A stretch of 30,891 nt of DNA from UBA8828 sp964510855 (GTDB taxonomy: Bacteria; Verrucomicrobiota; Verrucomicrobiia; Opitutales; UBA953), in NCBI GenBank assembly GCA_964510855.1, contig CAZEDB010000019.1:1-30891 (forward strand), in the 5' to 3' direction. The notes beneath the pieces were generated by a model. The model was not told where the DNA came from and made no database searches. It saw only the letters and a list, made by a program, of their open reading frames with translations. Position 1 is the stretch's first letter, and each line of letters starts with the position of its first letter. Of this stretch, positions 16,813 to 23,835 are shown piece by piece. The translations under genes were made by a program, and so were the position numbers.

Positions 16813-17529
16813 ATGCGCCTCGCACTTGCTCTCTTAGCTTTAGTGGCCGTGGCCACGACTTCCTTCCTGAATTTCAGGGGTAAGGTTTCCAAGCAGCCCC
16901 CCGTCCAAGTCTTTGATGACATGGACAATCAGTCGAAGTACGACCCTCAAGGCGTCAGCCCGGTGTTTGCCGATGGTCGTGCTTCCCGTCCTGCTGTCCC
17001 AGGTTCAGTTCCCCGGGCAACAGGCTTAGAGCCCGCCAAGGTTTTGAATCCCGGATTTCGTCGGGCTGAATCCCTCAATCCTGAATTCGTTACGGGTAAG
17101 GATGCGGCTGGAGCTTACTTAACTAGTTTCCCAGCGCTCTCGCTCGAAGTCGGTGCGGATGGTAAACTTCTACCCTATCGCATTACCGCCGAGGTCTTAG
17201 CCCTGGGTCGTAAGAAGTATGATATCTTTTGTGCGGTTTGTCATGGTCCGGTAGCCGATGGTAACGGCATTCTCAAGGCACGTTCGGCCATCGAGGGAGC
17301 TCAGTCCATGCCCACCATCGCCAATCTACAAACCACGCTTTATCGCAGCTATCCTGCTGGACAGCTCTACGACGTGGTGGCGAACGGCAAGAACACCATG
17401 CAGCCCTACGGTGAATACCTTTCGCCCGAAGAACGTTGGGCGGTGGTTGCCTACCTTCGGGCGTTGCAAGTTTCTCAAGCCTGCCCGCCTGAGCTTACTC
17501 CTGAGTCCGTAAAAGCTGCTACCAAGTGA
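16813..17529 (+). CDS. actE: Alternative complex III monohaem cytochrome c subunit ActE
   Basis: ActE is a periplasmic monohaem cytochrome c that accepts electrons in alternative complex III. The 238 residues start with a hydrophobic export or anchor segment (1-17). They contain one haem site, CAVCH (C140-H144), and a likely axial methionine, M196 in NTMQPYGEYLSPEERWAVV. The middle holds the family-typical stretch around YDPQGVSPVFADGRASRPAV. Length is normal. It lies between actD (6 bp) and actF (10 bp) with no SD. Confidence 0.92.
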   Translation: MRLALALLALVAVATTSFLNFRGKVSKQPPVQVFDDMDNQSKYDPQGVSPVFADGRASRPAVPGSVPRATGLEPAKVLNPGFRRAESLNPEFVTGKDAAGAYLTSFPALSLEVGADGKLLPYRITAEVLALGRKKYDIFCAVCHGPVADGNGILKARSAIEGAQSMPTIANLQTTLYRSYPAGQLYDVVANGKNTMQPYGEYLSPEERWAVVAYLRALQVSQACPPELTPESVKAATK

Positions 17530-17539
17530 TCTCTCCACG

Positions 17540-18766
17540 ATGAGCACCTCTTTTTCTCCTTCTGTTTGGTCCGCCCGCTGGCCCAAGTTTGCCGTGGCTG
17601 GTCTAGCCGCGCTCGCCGTCGTGGGTTTCTTTGCTGCAGGTGAACCGCACCACGGTGCCCGTCCGCAAATGTCCTTGCTCTTCGGCTCGCTCTTCTGGGC
17701 CTGTGCCCTGATTGGCATCATGATGCTCACCATGATCACCCGTCTCTTTGATGCCGGATGGGCGCCCGTGATTCGGCGAGCTTGGGAATTTTCTCTACCT
17801 GCTTTACCTTTAGTTCTGCTCTTGGGTGTCGTCCCTCTCGTGGCCAGCCCCGAGCATCGTCACGCAGTTTGGGATTGGACGGTGGCTAATGACCATGCCA
17901 GCCACGCCAAGTCTTGGTTCCTTAATGAGCCCTTCTTCATCGGGCGGGTGGTCTTCTACGTTATCTTCTTTATCGGTATGGCTTGGTTGCTGCGTCGTAG
18001 TTCGTTCCTGCAAGACCGCGATCGTACCCCCGCGCACACCCACCAGTTACACGCCATCTCGGCGCTGGGTGTTCCTTTGGCCGCCTTGGTTCTGACCTTG
18101 CTAGCCTTCGACTGCCTGATGGCCCTGACCTATCACTGGTTCTCGACCATGTATGGCGTGTGGTTCTTTGCCCTCGGTATCCGTCTCGCCTTAGCCCTTA
18201 CGGTTATTGTTACGCACCAACTCGCCAATCGTGGCTGGCTCTCGGGTATTTTAAATCAAGCCCATCGTCACGTCTTAGGCTGCTTGATGTTAGCCTTCAC
18301 GGTTTTCTGGGCTTACATTAGTTTCTCGCAGTATTTCATTATCTATAATGCCAATATTCCTGAGGAAACGATTTGGTATAATCTCCGGGAATTGAATGCG
18401 AGCACGGGCGAGAAAAATCAGTGGTGGTGGGTTTCCATGTTCCTTGTCTTTGGTTTCTTCCTGTTGCCCTTCATCGCCTTACTCTTTTATCGCACGAAAA
18501 TTATCGCTTCACGACTAGTAGCGGTAGCTTGGCTTATCCTGCTCGGAGGTTTCCTCGATCTGCAGTTTAACGCCATTCCTCGCTTGCCCCATTACGGCCC
18601 CATCGATGCGGATCCTTTTCTAACCCCTTGGCTCGCGCTCGATGGTCTGAGCGTGGTTGGCTTTGGGCTGCTGGTTGCGGCGGTTTTCTTACGCTCGGCC
18701 GGTCAAGCCGAGTGCATCCCCATTCACGACCCCCGCATTCAGGAATCTCTCGACTACCATGAGTGA
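17540..18766 (+). CDS. actF: Alternative complex III second NrfD-like membrane subunit ActF
   Basis: ActF is the second NrfD/PsrC-like membrane subunit, related to ActC and thought to take part in proton movement. The 408 residues contain about ten hydrophobic helices. Typical stretches include LLFGSLFWACALIG, WFLNEPFFIGRVVFYVIF, FDCLMALTYHWFSTMYGVWFF and FWAYISFSQYFIIYNANIPEETIWY. The last is a strong ActF signature in my recollection. The final 8 bp overlap the next gene's start (CATGAGTGA), suggesting coupled translation. Confidence 0.92.
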   Translation: MSTSFSPSVWSARWPKFAVAGLAALAVVGFFAAGEPHHGARPQMSLLFGSLFWACALIGIMMLTMITRLFDAGWAPVIRRAWEFSLPALPLVLLLGVVPLVASPEHRHAVWDWTVANDHASHAKSWFLNEPFFIGRVVFYVIFFIGMAWLLRRSSFLQDRDRTPAHTHQLHAISALGVPLAALVLTLLAFDCLMALTYHWFSTMYGVWFFALGIRLALALTVIVTHQLANRGWLSGILNQAHRHVLGCLMLAFTVFWAYISFSQYFIIYNANIPEETIWYNLRELNASTGEKNQWWWVSMFLVFGFFLLPFIALLFYRTKIIASRLVAVAWLILLGGFLDLQFNAIPRLPHYGPIDADPFLTPWLALDGLSVVGFGLLVAAVFLRSAGQAECIPIHDPRIQESLDYHE

Positions 18767-19097
18767 TACTCGTCGCCCTTCTGCTCCGCTGCTTGGTTCG
18801 CATTCGCGTTCCTGGCTTGGGTTCGTCGCCCTTGTGCTCCTAGCAGTGGCGGTACTCGGTTATGCCTATTGGGCAACCCGGCCTACTCAGCCCGCTAACG
18901 TGGTGAATCGCGATGCGCAAATTCGTCTGCGACTCGAGCTCGAGGCCAAAGCCCGTGAGGCTCTGACCCAGCCTGCGCGTAATCCCGATGGTACCTATCG
19001 CGTACCTATCACTCAAGTGATGGAAATTCTTGCCCGTGATAATGCGCACTTTGATTCCTTCCGTCAGGCTGCGGTTAAGGAACAGGCTGCCAAGTAA
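18759..19097 (+). CDS. Small single-pass membrane protein of unknown function in the act/cco operon
   Basis: I do not recognise this 112-residue protein with confidence. One hydrophobic helix (about 19-37, FVALVLLAVAVLGYAYWA) follows a basic, Ser/Pro-rich N-terminus. The C-terminal 70 residues are hydrophilic and should face the periplasm. They contain a charged helical stretch (RLRLELEAKAREAL) and TYRVPITQVMEILARD. A 'RIPI..AM' motif occurs, as I recall, in small proteins beside act and cytochrome oxidase genes of related bacteria; that is recollection, not proof. The ATG at 18759 overlaps the actF stop by 8 bp. A role as an accessory subunit linking the Act complex and the oxidase-like module is an inference from position. 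Confidence 0.75.
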   Translation: MSDTRRPSAPLLGSHSRSWLGFVALVLLAVAVLGYAYWATRPTQPANVVNRDAQIRLRLELEAKAREALTQPARNPDGTYRVPITQVMEILARDNAHFDSFRQAAVKEQAAK

Positions 19098-19119
19098 ACC
19101 CTAAGCCTCGCCTGTCCTC

Positions 19120-20544
19120 ATGTCGTATTCTTCACCCACATCACTGAACCCGAGTTCCTTCGCAGAGCCCAGCTTGGCTCGCGTGGCCTTCGTAGATCGC
19201 TCCTTAGCGCCTGCGCTTTCGCTCCTGTCGATTTCAGCCGGTCTTTGGTTGGTACTGGGTTCGCTCTGTGCTCTGGTGGCCTCGCTTCAATTGCACCTAC
19301 CGGAATTTCTTTCGAGTTGTGAGTGGCTGACCTATGGTCGCGTACGTGATTTAGAATCCGTCCTGCTCACCTATGGCTTTGGTTTCAATGCGGCTCTGGC
19401 AGTTGCCCTTTGGATTATGCATCGGCTCGGAAAAATGGAATCCCGCCATGCTTGGATTGCCGTGCTGGGAGTTATGGGCTGGAATCTCGCTCTTACTTGG
19501 GGTGCGTTGGTTATTCTTCTCTCGGGTTCAATGGGCGTGCTAGGGCTTGAGTTGCCGCGCGAAACCGGTCCTTTCCTCGTAGGGTGTTTCTTGGTGGTCG
19601 CGGCTTGGGCGGTGGTGGCGTTTACCCGCCGTCTAACCCCTCATGTGTACGTCTCTCAGTGGTACATTGTCGCTGCCGTCATTACCTTCCCCATCTTGCA
19701 TTTGCTTGCGCAGGTGGGCGTGCTGTGGGCGCCTGCGCGCGGCGTGCTCTCGCCGCTGATTGCGACATGGCATGTCCATGGCATCGTTGCTTTAGTCTTA
19801 ACGCCGATTGCCTTAGCGGCGCTTTATTACCTGCTACCTAAGGAATTGGGCCGTCCGATTCGTAGTTACTATCTTGCGAGTATTGCCTTCTGGTTGGTGA
19901 TCTCACTCGGGGGTTGGACGGGTATGGCCACCCTGGTTGGTTCTCCTATCCCTGTCTGGATTCAGTCCACCGGCGTGATTGCCGCGGTTATGCTCGTCGT
20001 GCCCGCCATCATTGCGGCGATTAATTTTCACGGTACCCTCGCTCAAGCAGGCTGGTCCAGTGTTACCCGCAGTCCCGTACTCGGCTTTATCATTGTGGCC
20101 GCCACGGGTTACTTGATTTGGACTCTCTTAACCGTGGGCTTAGCCTTCCGCGGCGTCAGTGCTGATTTCCGTTTCACGGAGGTTATTAGAGCGCATGCCC
20201 TACTCGGTCTCTACGGATTCATCGTGCCGGCATTTTTTGCGGCACTGTACTATCTTCTACCCCGGCTTGCCCGTCGCGAATGGCCCTCGCAAGCCTTGGT
20301 GAGTTTCCACTTCTGGCTTAACCTTTTAGGTATGCTCGGTGCGGTTGGGGCACTCGGTTTCTTGGGTTGGATCCAAGCTACGGCTACGACCGATATCCAA
20401 GAGATTTCCCGTCACTTAAATGCGGCTGCATCGGTGGCCTTAGCCCTCTTAGTCGTGGGAAATGTCGCCTTCCTGTTTAATCTTGGGGCACTCTTCCTGC
20501 TTCCTCTCGTACGTCCTCGCCCTGTTCAAACCTACTCCCGATGA
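19120..20544 (+). CDS. Divergent cbb3-type oxidase subunit I (CcoN-like) lacking most haem/copper ligands
   Basis: The 474-residue, about 12-helix protein aligns by eye with CcoN: WLTYGRVRDLES (69-80), PHVYVSQWY (174-182), WHVHG (217-221), YYLLPKELGRP (236-246) and ALYYLLPR (375-382). CcoN is the haem-copper catalytic subunit that reduces O2. Compared with Pseudomonas stutzeri CcoN from memory, low-spin haem ligands H60 and H347 become E79 and L361. CuB ligands H257/H258 become A270/T271, and the active-site Tyr falls on Gly. Only the equivalents of H207 (H220) and H345 (H359) remain. Normal oxygen reduction therefore looks impossible. The frame is intact and the gene overlaps the ccoO-like gene by 4 bp (ATGA), so it seems maintained. 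A structural, single-haem or regulatory role is inference. Confidence 0.82.
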   Translation: MSYSSPTSLNPSSFAEPSLARVAFVDRSLAPALSLLSISAGLWLVLGSLCALVASLQLHLPEFLSSCEWLTYGRVRDLESVLLTYGFGFNAALAVALWIMHRLGKMESRHAWIAVLGVMGWNLALTWGALVILLSGSMGVLGLELPRETGPFLVGCFLVVAAWAVVAFTRRLTPHVYVSQWYIVAAVITFPILHLLAQVGVLWAPARGVLSPLIATWHVHGIVALVLTPIALAALYYLLPKELGRPIRSYYLASIAFWLVISLGGWTGMATLVGSPIPVWIQSTGVIAAVMLVVPAIIAAINFHGTLAQAGWSSVTRSPVLGFIIVAATGYLIWTLLTVGLAFRGVSADFRFTEVIRAHALLGLYGFIVPAFFAALYYLLPRLARREWPSQALVSFHFWLNLLGMLGAVGALGFLGWIQATATTDIQEISRHLNAAASVALALLVVGNVAFLFNLGALFLLPLVRPRPVQTYSR

Positions 20545-21161
20545 ATCAACTTTCTCTGCTTAGTGCCGGCGTGCTTTGTGCTCTTGCTGTTTCTTTTGGC
20601 GGCTTGGTTTTGACGGGTCAGGTTCAGCAAGCGGGTCTTGCACCGGCTGCGGTTGAAGAGGGTGAGCCTTTGATGCCCGCTCTTTCCCCGGGTTTAGCCA
20701 TTATCGGTAAAGACGTTTATATTTCCCAGGGCTGTGTGCATTGCCACACCCAGCAGGTCCGTCCTGCGGGCCAGGGTCATGACTTAGCGAAGAACTGGGC
20801 CCGCCGTCCGAGCGTTGCCCGCGACTACGTTTTGCAAGACCGCGTGCTCTTAGGTGAATCGCGACTCGGGCCTGATCTCGTAAATGTGGGTACCCGTCAG
20901 ACCGACGATGCTGCCTTGCACCTGCAACTCTTTGACCCCCGCATCGCAGCGCCTACGTCCGTCAAGCCCTCCTACCGTCATCTCTACGAGCAACGTCCAC
21001 TTGCCCAAGCCCGCGACGCGCTTAAGTTACCCGAAGGCCATCCCTATAGTCCGGCTCCGGGCCAAGTCTGGGTCCCTACCGACCGAGCTCGTGCCTTGGT
21101 CGCCTACCTAAAATCGCTGCGTATCGATTACGCCTCCCCTGAAGCACCCCTTTCTGAGTGA
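20541..21161 (+). CDS. CcoO-like monohaem cytochrome c (cbb3 subunit II-like)
   Basis: CcoO is the membrane-anchored cytochrome c that feeds electrons to CcoN. This 206-residue protein has an N-terminal membrane helix (about 5-25), the CcoO signature GKDVYISQGCVHCHTQQVRP around its one haem site (C65, C68, H69), and SRLGPDLVNVG. The C-terminal ALVAYLKSL matches the segment that in CcoO follows the axial methionine. Here that position is Ala, and no methionine occurs anywhere after the haem motif. The sixth haem ligand must be something else, perhaps a histidine (several remain, such as in YRHLY and EGHPY), or the haem is five-coordinate. It overlaps the ccoN-like gene by 4 bp. Confidence 0.87.
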   Translation: MNQLSLLSAGVLCALAVSFGGLVLTGQVQQAGLAPAAVEEGEPLMPALSPGLAIIGKDVYISQGCVHCHTQQVRPAGQGHDLAKNWARRPSVARDYVLQDRVLLGESRLGPDLVNVGTRQTDDAALHLQLFDPRIAAPTSVKPSYRHLYEQRPLAQARDALKLPEGHPYSPAPGQVWVPTDRARALVAYLKSLRIDYASPEAPLSE

Positions 21162-21165
21162 TTCC

Positions 21166-21861
21166 ATGAATGATCGCACCCCTGACCGCGGCCCTCGCCG
21201 TGATGGACGTAACGACTACCCAGGTCGTGAACCCCAATTCCCTGAAGCCTTTTCGGACCATAAAATTACCGAAGTGCATGCGCAACTCGCGCGCGATAAA
21301 GAAGAGCCCAAGGAAGGGTTCTCCAGTACGCCCGTCTTCCTCGTCTTCTTGGTTTGCGGCTTTGGTTTTTGGGCCGGTGTTTACCTTACCCAAAATTCGG
21401 GTGGTTTCTCGGCCAAGACCTTTGACCTCGATGCCCCGGTATTAACCGTGGCCGCTGGTCCCAAAGCGTTTGTACCTGATCCCATCAAGGGCGAGGCACT
21501 TTACTTGGCCCAGTGTGCTTCGTGTCACCAAGCCAACGGTCAAGGTCTTGCGGGCGTATTTCCTCCTTTGGCTGGTTCCGAGTGGATTAGCGGGGGCTCC
21601 GAGCGTTCGATTAAATTGGTTCTAGCCGGTCTCGTGGGCGAAATTCAAGTTAAGGGTAATACCTACAACGGTAATATGCCTGCGATTGGAGCTGCGCTTA
21701 AAGATGCGCAAGTGGCCAACATTATTACTTACGTGAACCAAGCTTGGGGTAATAAGGAAGCGCCCGTCACCGACACGCAGGTGGGCGATATCCGAAAGAA
21801 AATTGGCGCCCGCGGTCAGTACTCAGGTAAAGAAATCCTAGCTGAGCACCCTATCAAGTAA
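21166..21861 (+). CDS. Membrane-anchored c-type cytochrome (CcoP-like or oxidase-associated)
   Basis: This 231-residue protein has a charged N-terminal cytoplasmic part (1-45), one membrane helix (about 49-66, TPVFLVFLVCGFGFWAGVY) and a class I cytochrome c domain. That domain has one haem site, CASCH (C117-H121), and a likely axial methionine M171 in NGNMPAIG. True CcoP carries two haems and two helices; this has one of each, so it resembles the single-haem cytochrome seen with some caa3/cbb3 oxidases. Unlike its two upstream neighbours its haem site looks complete. It ends the ten-gene operon and is 4 bp after the ccoO-like gene. Confidence 0.88.
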   Translation: MNDRTPDRGPRRDGRNDYPGREPQFPEAFSDHKITEVHAQLARDKEEPKEGFSSTPVFLVFLVCGFGFWAGVYLTQNSGGFSAKTFDLDAPVLTVAAGPKAFVPDPIKGEALYLAQCASCHQANGQGLAGVFPPLAGSEWISGGSERSIKLVLAGLVGEIQVKGNTYNGNMPAIGAALKDAQVANIITYVNQAWGNKEAPVTDTQVGDIRKKIGARGQYSGKEILAEHPIK

Positions 21862-21891
21862 GGCGTATCCGTTGGTCTTAAGGACTTACGG

Positions 21892-21912
21892 GCCTAACCT
21901 TAAAGGTTAGGC
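21892..21912. terminator. Convergent hairpin between the respiratory operon and trxA
   Basis: A perfect 10-bp inverted repeat (GCCTAACCTT 21892..21901 and AAGGTTAGGC 21903..21912) around one central base lies between the plus-strand operon end (21861) and the trxA stop codon, which it overlaps (21907..21909). T-runs are poor on both sides, so it may act as a bidirectional stop or mRNA-end protector rather than a classic terminator. Confidence 0.55.
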
Positions 21913-22248
21913 GTGCTTCTTAATTAGGTCGCCTAGGCGCTTCTTAGCGTCGGCAGGGGCTCCTACCATTTGATCCACCTTAACCCCATTCTTATAAAGA
22001 ATCAGGGCAGGGATAGAGCTAATGTTGAGGCTCTGAGCAAGGGGCAGGTTGGCATCAGCATCGAGGCTAACCTTGCAGATTTGCACCGTATCAGGGTTCT
22101 CCTCGGCAAGTTGGTCGAGTACGGGTGCTAGAGCGCGGCAAGGTCCGCACCAGCTAGCCCAGAAGTCGACCAATACCAGTTTGCCGGGAGCTTGGACTAC
22201 GGAATCGTAGTTCGCAGCACCGAGTTCAAGAATCCTAGGGGAGGCCAT
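21907..22248 (-). CDS. trxA: Thioredoxin
   Basis: Thioredoxin is the cytoplasmic disulfide reductant. The 113-residue protein has the standard WCGPC site (C34, C37) within VLVDFWASWCGPCRALAP, the DADANLPLAQSLNISSIPALILYKNG segment with the cis-proline (SIPA), and no signal peptide or extra domain. Length is normal. It starts 2 bp after the stop of the proline-rich gene, so the two are surely co-transcribed. It converges on the respiratory operon, which could relate to redox or cytochrome maturation, but simple housekeeping is more likely. Confidence 0.96.
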   Translation of the reverse strand: MASPRILELGAANYDSVVQAPGKLVLVDFWASWCGPCRALAPVLDQLAEENPDTVQICKVSLDADANLPLAQSLNISSIPALILYKNGVKVDQMVGAPADAKKRLGDLIKKHA

Positions 22249-22250
22249 GA

Positions 22251-22628
22251 TTAAACTTTAGTCTTAGAAAAGATTTCCAACGCCAGAAATACTGCAGAGC
22301 CGAGCGATACCACGGTGGCAAAGACATCAATGCCCACGAGCCAGCCTGGTTCAGGAGCCGAGGTGCTTGCGGTGGTGGTCGGTGAAAGTTTGGCAGCGGG
22401 TGCAGCGGGCTTAGGTACAACTAAGGGCCGGGGTGTCGGTGCTGCTGGAGGAGGCGGAGGCAGGCCTGCTGCAGGCGCAGGAGGGGGCGGTACCGGTAGA
22501 GAAGTTTCTCCGCCGACCCGGGGCTGAAGTTTAAGTTTAGGAGGCTGAGGAATGCCGCCCGTGGAACCGCTGCTAGGGGAACCTGCAGGTGGGGGTGGTG
22601 GGGGCGGAGGAGGTACCTCGGAGCTCAT
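22251..22628 (-). CDS. Proline-rich protein with C-terminal membrane helix, unknown function
   Basis: The 125-residue protein is not recognised. It begins with a run of nine prolines (residues 6-14). It continues as a low-complexity Pro/Ala/Ser/Thr region with repeated PPPP blocks (to about 92) and ends with a single hydrophobic helix (about 97-118, VGIDVFATVVSLGSAVFLALEIF). This is a tail-anchored layout: a disordered cytoplasmic part tethered to the inner membrane. Low-complexity content makes homology uncertain. The gap of 2 bp to trxA shows an operon. The ATG at 22628 has no SD. Confidence 0.7.
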   Translation of the reverse strand: MSSEVPPPPPPPPPAGSPSSGSTGGIPQPPKLKLQPRVGGETSLPVPPPPAPAAGLPPPPPAAPTPRPLVVPKPAAPAAKLSPTTTASTSAPEPGWLVGIDVFATVVSLGSAVFLALEIFSKTKV

Positions 22629-22682
22629 ATGAAGATGTATTAAGTTGGGGCAGGGGGAAGGGGAGTCAACGCATCTGTGATT

Positions 22683-22946
22683 TCAGCCTTTATCGCCGTG
22701 CTTATGGAGCAAGTCGATGACCTCCTGGGGGGCAGCGGTGGCTATATCACGGCCTTTTTTAGCTAAATCCTCGGAAGTCTTAATAACTGTCTCGGCCATA
22801 CGGTCGTGGGTTGCTTCTGAGCCACCCGCTAGCAGAAAGCCTTTGCCTTGGGTAATCCGGCGGTGGCCATCTTGGCCATCAAGCCCGAGACCAAGCAAGC
22901 GCGTGCCCGTAGAAGGGCGCTTGGCTGGAGATTTTTTAGAGGCCAC
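22683..22946 (-). CDS. Small conserved-looking hypothetical protein (87 aa), GTG start
   Basis: Function unknown. A basic N-terminus (ASKKSPAKRPSTGTR) is followed by a compact, ordered-looking domain: LLGLGLDGQDGHRRITQG, FLLAGGSEATHDRMAETVIKTSEDLAKKG and a C-terminal helix ending in LLHKHGDKG. There are no cysteines, signal or membrane segment, so it is probably cytoplasmic. It follows scpA by 35 bp on the same strand. A GTG at 22946 starts it; no ATG gives a similar length. The composition looks like a real protein, but I cannot assign it to a named family. Confidence 0.7.
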   Translation of the reverse strand: MASKKSPAKRPSTGTRLLGLGLDGQDGHRRITQGKGFLLAGGSEATHDRMAETVIKTSEDLAKKGRDIATAAPQEVIDLLHKHGDKG

Positions 22947-22981
22947 GTCCTAAAATTATTAATCTCGGCCGCACTTTCAAG

Positions 22982-23833
22982 TTATTCAGCACCTTCTTCA
23001 GCGGGCGTATCAAACTCAGAGTCGGCTTCAAGAGGTGCGGCTCCACCCGCTACTACCAAGGCGCGCTGGCAGAGAATCTCTCCAAATTGATCATCTTGGG
23101 TTAACTCCAAATGCCCCAACCGTGCGAGTTCGAGGCAGGCTAAAAAAGTCGACACCAACATGGGAATGGTGGGGCGGTCAGGAAGGAGCGACGTAAAGGT
23201 AAAGGGTCCTTCCTGGTTGAGTCGGCTCAAAATCAACTCCATGCGGTCAGAGACCGTGACCGTTTCGCGGTTTATATCCCCAGGCTGAATCCGTTCAGCA
23301 AGTCGGCGGAGAATTAGGTTAAACGCATTCCAGAGTTCAATTCGGTCGGTGGGCGCAACTGGCCGAGCCGGTAAGTCTTCTGGGTTGGGGGCATGAACGT
23401 CACGCGGAAGGAGGCCTTGACGTTCGTCGATGAGGTGACGCAAGAGACCCGCCGTCTCTTTCACGCGTTTATACTGAATGAGTTGTTGTACCAAGGCCCA
23501 GCGGGGGTCTTGTCCACTCTCCTCGCCTAAGCCTTCATCTTCCTTACGCTCGGCGGCGGGTAAGAGCATACGGCTTTTGATGTACATCAACGTCGCAGCC
23601 ATGACAAAGAAGTCGCCCGCGAGTTCGAGGTTCCCCTTTTCCTGCCCTCTGAGAATCGCGAGGTATTGCTGGGTGACGGTTTCAATGGGGATGTCGTGAA
23701 TATCAACCTCATTCTTGCGAATGAGAAAGAGCAAGAGATCGAGCGGGCCTTCGAATACCTCGAGACGAATAGGGTGCTCCGTCGGAGGCAGCAGGCCATC
23801 CAAGGGCAGGGCGGGCTCGGGTGACGCTTCCAT
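22982..23833 (-). CDS. scpA: Segregation and condensation protein A
   Basis: ScpA is the kleisin that bridges SMC ATPase heads with ScpB to compact and segregate chromosomes. The 283-residue protein has the strong N-terminal signature FEGPLDLLLFLIRKNEVDI followed by DIPIETVTQQYLAIL and AGDFFVMAATLMYIKSRMLLP. The C-terminal winged-helix part (RMELILSRL, FTFTSLLPD, TFLACLELARLGHLELTQ) is present. Length is typical. scpB is not adjacent. It starts 2 bp after the lptD stop, so both are co-transcribed. About 20 extra residues precede the domain and about 25 follow it. Confidence 0.95.
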   Translation of the reverse strand: MEASPEPALPLDGLLPPTEHPIRLEVFEGPLDLLLFLIRKNEVDIHDIPIETVTQQYLAILRGQEKGNLELAGDFFVMAATLMYIKSRMLLPAAERKEDEGLGEESGQDPRWALVQQLIQYKRVKETAGLLRHLIDERQGLLPRDVHAPNPEDLPARPVAPTDRIELWNAFNLILRRLAERIQPGDINRETVTVSDRMELILSRLNQEGPFTFTSLLPDRPTIPMLVSTFLACLELARLGHLELTQDDQFGEILCQRALVVAGGAAPLEADSEFDTPAEEGAE

Positions 23834-23835
23834 GT

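Noticed and set aside
19120..20544. CcoN-like gene as a simple pseudogene
   Set aside because: The frame is intact, overlaps its neighbour by 4 bp, and non-ligand landmarks are well kept. Substitutions cluster at metal sites, which argues for changed function rather than decay.
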